Assembly: GCA_016222805.1 (NCBI GenBank)
Contig: JACRQG010000007.1
Coordinates: 1-64,000 of the forward strand
DNA from: Verrucomicrobiota bacterium
Lineage (GTDB): Bacteria; Verrucomicrobiota; Verrucomicrobiia; Opitutales; Opitutaceae
Direction of reading: 5' to 3'
Length of the DNA stretch: 64,000 nt
Position 1 is the first letter of the stretch. Every line of letters starts with the position of its first letter. The notes below the pieces were generated by a model that was given only the letters and a program-made list of their open reading frames with translations, did no database searches and was not told the origin of the DNA. This document shows positions 61,088-64,000 of this stretch, one piece after another. Both the position numbers and the translations under genes were made by a program.

Positions 61088-61660
61088 ATGAGGACGCTCC
61101 CACTTGCCTGCCTCGCGATACTCGGAGCGGGCGCGGTTGCCGTACACGCGGCGGAAGCGACCCGTCCGGTGGACGCTACGCAGCGGAGCGAGGCCTTCGG
61201 GGTCGGGGCGACGGTTGCGCCGGACAAACAAGCCCCCGGGGATCGAACCAATACCCAGGTCCAGGAGCGGCGTTTCGAATCGACCACCCTGGACAAGAAA
61301 CTCTCGCCGGTGGGCGGGGAACGCGCCGCGATCGACGTGCGCGAAACCCGCGAGAAGAAGGTCGTGGAAAAGGAGTCCTCGAAGCCGGAGGCCCGGGAGC
61401 GGCAGATGAGCGGGTACAACCAGAAGTCGTCGACCATCTCGACCGGCGCCGACACCCGCAAGCCGCCCACGGTGGCCCGGTACCAGGACGGCCTCACCGC
61501 CGCCAGCGCCACCAACATGGCGCGCTTCCCGGCGCTGGACGGCGCGACCTCGGCGAAAATCAACCGTTTCGTGTTTCGAAAGAACCCGTCCGACACCACC
61601 GGCGTGACCGAAGGCAAACCCGTCACACCGGCGGCCGGCGGTTCGGTCGTTCGACAGTGA
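61088..61660 (+). CDS. Secreted hydrophilic protein of unknown function
   Basis: The protein has 190 residues. A signal peptide (LPLACLAILGAGAVAVHAAE) is followed by a highly charged, Lys/Glu/Arg/Thr-rich region that looks largely disordered, with a helical stretch (IDVRETREKKVVEKESSKPE) and a C-terminal segment MARFPALDGATSAKINRFVF. I recognise no domain. ATG 61088 was chosen over an upstream GTG at 61076 because the signal peptide starts there. Export to the periplasm is likely. Confidence 0.65.
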   Translation: MRTLPLACLAILGAGAVAVHAAEATRPVDATQRSEAFGVGATVAPDKQAPGDRTNTQVQERRFESTTLDKKLSPVGGERAAIDVRETREKKVVEKESSKPEARERQMSGYNQKSSTISTGADTRKPPTVARYQDGLTAASATNMARFPALDGATSAKINRFVFRKNPSDTTGVTEGKPVTPAAGGSVVRQ

Positions 61661-61679
61661 GTCCGGCCGTGTGCCGTCC

Positions 61680-62453
61680 ATGAGCCGCTTTCGCGTCCTC
61701 CAGTTCAACATGCAGTTCGGGCAGGTCTGGGATGACACCTATCCGGACCGCGCGCCCATCCGGCTGGAGGCGACGCTGGCCGAGATCCGGCGGCATGACG
61801 CGGATGTCGTGATGCTGCAGGAGGTGGAGCAGGCGCTCCCGGGGGGCGTGCAGTTCCAGCCACCGCCCAACTACACGCGCCTCGCCGGGGAACTGACCGG
61901 CTACCACGGGTGGTTTGCCTACCCGAAGGCGGATCCCCGCGAACTGCCGTTCGGCATCGGGCTCGCCATCTTCTCGCGCACAGAGCTCAGCGAGACCCTG
62001 CGGGTGGAACTGCCGTCGCCGCCGATCGAGTTCGAGTTCTTCGGCAAGAAGACGACCCCGACCGATCGCGTGCTCATCGGCGCCCGGACGACGATCGCCG
62101 GTCGCGAGGTGCAGCTCTTCAACACCCACCTGCTCGCCTTCTTCATGCTGGGATCGAGCAGCACGCTGAATCCCTTCCAGCGAAACCTGGTGGCCGAGCA
62201 CCTGGCCAAGGTGCAGGGCCCCGCGATCCTCACCGGCGACTTCAACGTGAGCAAACACGAGTCGCTGGTCGCGCAGTTCGGCAGCTGTGGTTTCGCCACC
62301 GTGCAGACGGCGGAGGTCACCTGGCGCCGGCGGCCCTACGTGCTGGATCACATCTTCTACAATTCCCCCCTGCGCTGTGCGGGACATCGCGTCGTGCCCA
62401 CACCGGCGAGCGATCACCACGCCCTGGTGGCGGACTTCGAGTTCGCCCGGTAG
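61680..62453 (+). CDS. Endonuclease/exonuclease/phosphatase-family protein
   Basis: The protein has 257 residues from ATG 61680. The metal-dependent fold is clear from its motifs in order: QFNMQFG near the N-terminus, LQEVEQ near 44 (catalytic Glu), NTHLLAF near 150, TGDFN near 190 (Asp and Asn of the active site), LDHIF near 225 and SDHHALVADF near the end (catalytic His). It hydrolyses a phosphodiester or phosphomonoester; the substrate could be DNA, lipid or a small molecule. No signal peptide is seen, so it should be cytoplasmic. Confidence 0.88.
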   Translation: MSRFRVLQFNMQFGQVWDDTYPDRAPIRLEATLAEIRRHDADVVMLQEVEQALPGGVQFQPPPNYTRLAGELTGYHGWFAYPKADPRELPFGIGLAIFSRTELSETLRVELPSPPIEFEFFGKKTTPTDRVLIGARTTIAGREVQLFNTHLLAFFMLGSSSTLNPFQRNLVAEHLAKVQGPAILTGDFNVSKHESLVAQFGSCGFATVQTAEVTWRRRPYVLDHIFYNSPLRCAGHRVVPTPASDHHALVADFEFAR

Positions 62454-62516
62454 CCGCCCCGACCGCGCCCGTCGGGCGGCCCGCGCGATCGTTGCTCCTT
62501 TTCACCCCTCCTGCCC

Positions 62517-64000
62517 ATGCTTCTTCGCCATCCCCGGCGCGGAATGACCGCGCTTGTGCTGGGTCTGCTTCTGTCCTCCTTTCCGGCCCGGTTGGCGGCT
62601 GCCGCCGACGCCACCCCGGAGCGCACGGCCACGGTGTCCGGTCGCGTTTCCAACGCCGCCACCGGCGTGCGGCTGGAAGGCGCCCGGGTGGAACTCATCG
62701 GTTCGGGGCGTTCGACGACCACCGACGGCGAGGGACGCTACCTCGTCCCCGTTTCCGCCGCCGACACCGCCGTGGTCATCTCGTATCCCGGCCTTGATCC
62801 GGTGACCGTCCCCCTGCGACCCGGGACGGGAGGCGCGCTCACTCATGACGTCGCCCTGACGGCCGAGGTCTACCGGCTGCAGCCCTTCACGGTCGAAGGC
62901 GATCGCGAGGGGACGGCGATGGCCACGACCCGGCAGCGTCAGGCGCAAAACGTGAAGAACATCGTTGCGACCGACGCCTTCGGCACCATGACCGAGGACA
63001 ACGTCGGGGCTTTCCTGCAGAAGATCCCCGGAATCGTCGCGACGGACGTCAGTGGTTCCGGGGTGCGCGAGGTGATGGTGCGTGGGATCGAGGCCGGACT
63101 CAACACGGTCGAGATGGACGGCGTGCAGCTTGCGAACAACAACTCCACCGGCACCAACCGCGCGTTCGACTTCTTCCAGGCCTCGCTGTCGTTGATCGAG
63201 AGCATCGAGGTGACCAAGGCGCCCACGCCGGACCGGCCGGCGAACTCGATCGGCGGGGCCATCAACATGGTCACGCGCAGTTCCTTCAATCGCAACGCGC
63301 CGCGCCAGCTGCGGTACTCCTTCGGTTTCGCCCACCTGATCGGCCGCCACGGCGGTGACACCGAGCAGTGGATCGACGCGCCGATCGACCGGCTTACCCC
63401 GTCGGTCATGCTGGCTTACTCGGATGTCCTCGGGCGGGAGCGCAACCTCGGTCTCTCGCTGTCCTATTCGCGCAACTCCGTCTTTTACTCCTCCAACGAC
63501 ACCGAGCACTACTACCAGGGCACCCTGGCCCGGCCGGCCTACCTCTACCGCACGCGCCAGCAGCGGCAGGCGATGGGCGGGCCGCACGTGCGGCAGAACC
63601 TCGGCGCCAAGCTCGAGTACAAGCTCAGCGAGCGCAGCCTGATCACCTTCAACGCGGCGCACAACTTCTACCTCGAGCGGCCGCACACCCTCGCGTTCAA
63701 CCTCCAGACCACCAACAACGCGAACCAGATGCGGCCCGGGTACAGCGAACGCTACACCGAGGTGCTGCCCAGCAACTCCGCGGCCGCCTCGATGACGGCC
63801 AACGCCTACGACAACTTCACCCACAATTACCGCTTCCTGGTGTCCGCGACCCACCGCCGGCCCGGGCTCGTCCTCGACGCCACGGCGACGCTCTCCCTTT
63901 CCCAGGCCTTCCAGAACTTCTCCCCGGACGAGCGCAAGTACGACGGCGGCGTCCGCACCAAGGGCAACCTGTCGATCGGCGGACTGACCGGCGTCGGGTG
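62517..64000 (+). CDS. TonB-dependent receptor, 3' end cut off
   Basis: The frame opens at ATG 62517 and is still open at the window edge (494 codons seen of about 1000 expected). A signal peptide (MTALVLGLLLSSFPARLAAA) precedes a CarboxypepD_reg-like domain (about 40-120: ATVSGRVSNAATGVRLEGAR), the plug (about 140-265: NIVATDAFGTMTEDNVGAFL, VREVMVRGIEAGLN, APTPDRPANSIGGAINMV) and the first barrel strands. It is a paralogue of the receptors at 24786 and 34000. No carbohydrate gene is adjacent on the visible side, so the substrate is unknown. Confidence 0.92.
   Translation, partial: MLLRHPRRGMTALVLGLLLSSFPARLAAAADATPERTATVSGRVSNAATGVRLEGARVELIGSGRSTTTDGEGRYLVPVSAADTAVVISYPGLDPVTVPLRPGTGGALTHDVALTAEVYRLQPFTVEGDREGTAMATTRQRQAQNVKNIVATDAFGTMTEDNVGAFLQKIPGIVATDVSGSGVREVMVRGIEAGLNTVEMDGVQLANNNSTGTNRAFDFFQASLSLIESIEVTKAPTPDRPANSIGGAINMVTRSSFNRNAPRQLRYSFGFAHLIGRHGGDTEQWIDAPIDRLTPSVMLAYSDVLGRERNLGLSLSYSRNSVFYSSNDTEHYYQGTLARPAYLYRTRQQRQAMGGPHVRQNLGAKLEYKLSERSLITFNAAHNFYLERPHTLAFNLQTTNNANQMRPGYSERYTEVLPSNSAAASMTANAYDNFTHNYRFLVSATHRRPGLVLDATATLSLSQAFQNFSPDERKYDGGVRTKGNLSIGGLTGVG

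Overview
The window is uniformly GC-rich and reads as chromosome of an Opitutaceae-like member of the Verrucomicrobiota. That assignment is inference. It rests on short VPEPSTW-type PEP-CTERM proteins, autotransporter-type beta-strand repeats, many TonB-dependent receptors with an N-terminal CarboxypepD_reg-like domain, NHL and immunoglobulin-like secreted proteins ending in LIEVYE-type C-termini, and an operon for complex I. There is no prophage, CRISPR array, transposase or rRNA. One tRNA gene is present.

Bases 1-9431 hold a cut-off secreted protein and then three exported PEP-CTERM proteins, each beside one member of a three-copy family of membrane-anchored, helical-repeat (TPR-like) proteins. 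Two of the pairs are joined by 4-base start/stop overlaps. Bases 9579-21854 are a dense phosphorelay: two hybrid kinases on the minus strand, then on the plus strand three NarL-type response regulators, two sensor kinases, two receiver-kinase fusions, one stand-alone receiver and two tiny overlapping reading frames. A three-gene module (NarL regulator, kinase, receiver-kinase) occurs twice. One hybrid kinase has lost the phospho-accepting histidine, and one receiver-kinase has lost its ATP-binding residues. Short DNA motifs recur in front of the PEP-CTERM/TPR genes and the regulators, so this phosphorelay may control the surface-protein cassettes.

Bases 21876-40112 form a pectin-use region: a FucI/AraA-like isomerase, a GH28 polygalacturonase, a giant multidomain pectinesterase, a LacI-type regulator and three TonB-dependent receptors, with tRNA-Ser(GGA) between two of the receptors. 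A 24-base perfect palindrome stands directly in front of the pectinesterase and is a strong operator candidate. The inferred flow is de-esterification and cleavage of pectin outside the cytoplasm, uptake through the receptors, then isomerisation of the sugars inside.

Bases 40348-54489 are the complex I operon nuoB-C-D-E-F-G-(small membrane protein)-H-I-J-K-L-M-N. nuoA is not in front of nuoB. Two gaps in the operon hold palindromic repeats. NuoM lacks the lysine usual in its proton channel.

Bases 54571-64000 hold a secreted glycosidase-like propeller protein, a divergent NHL-repeat protein with the same tandem C-terminal domain as the pectinesterase, a double-domain ThyX-like protein, an unrecognised secreted protein, an endonuclease/exonuclease/phosphatase-family enzyme, and a TonB-dependent receptor that runs off the right edge.
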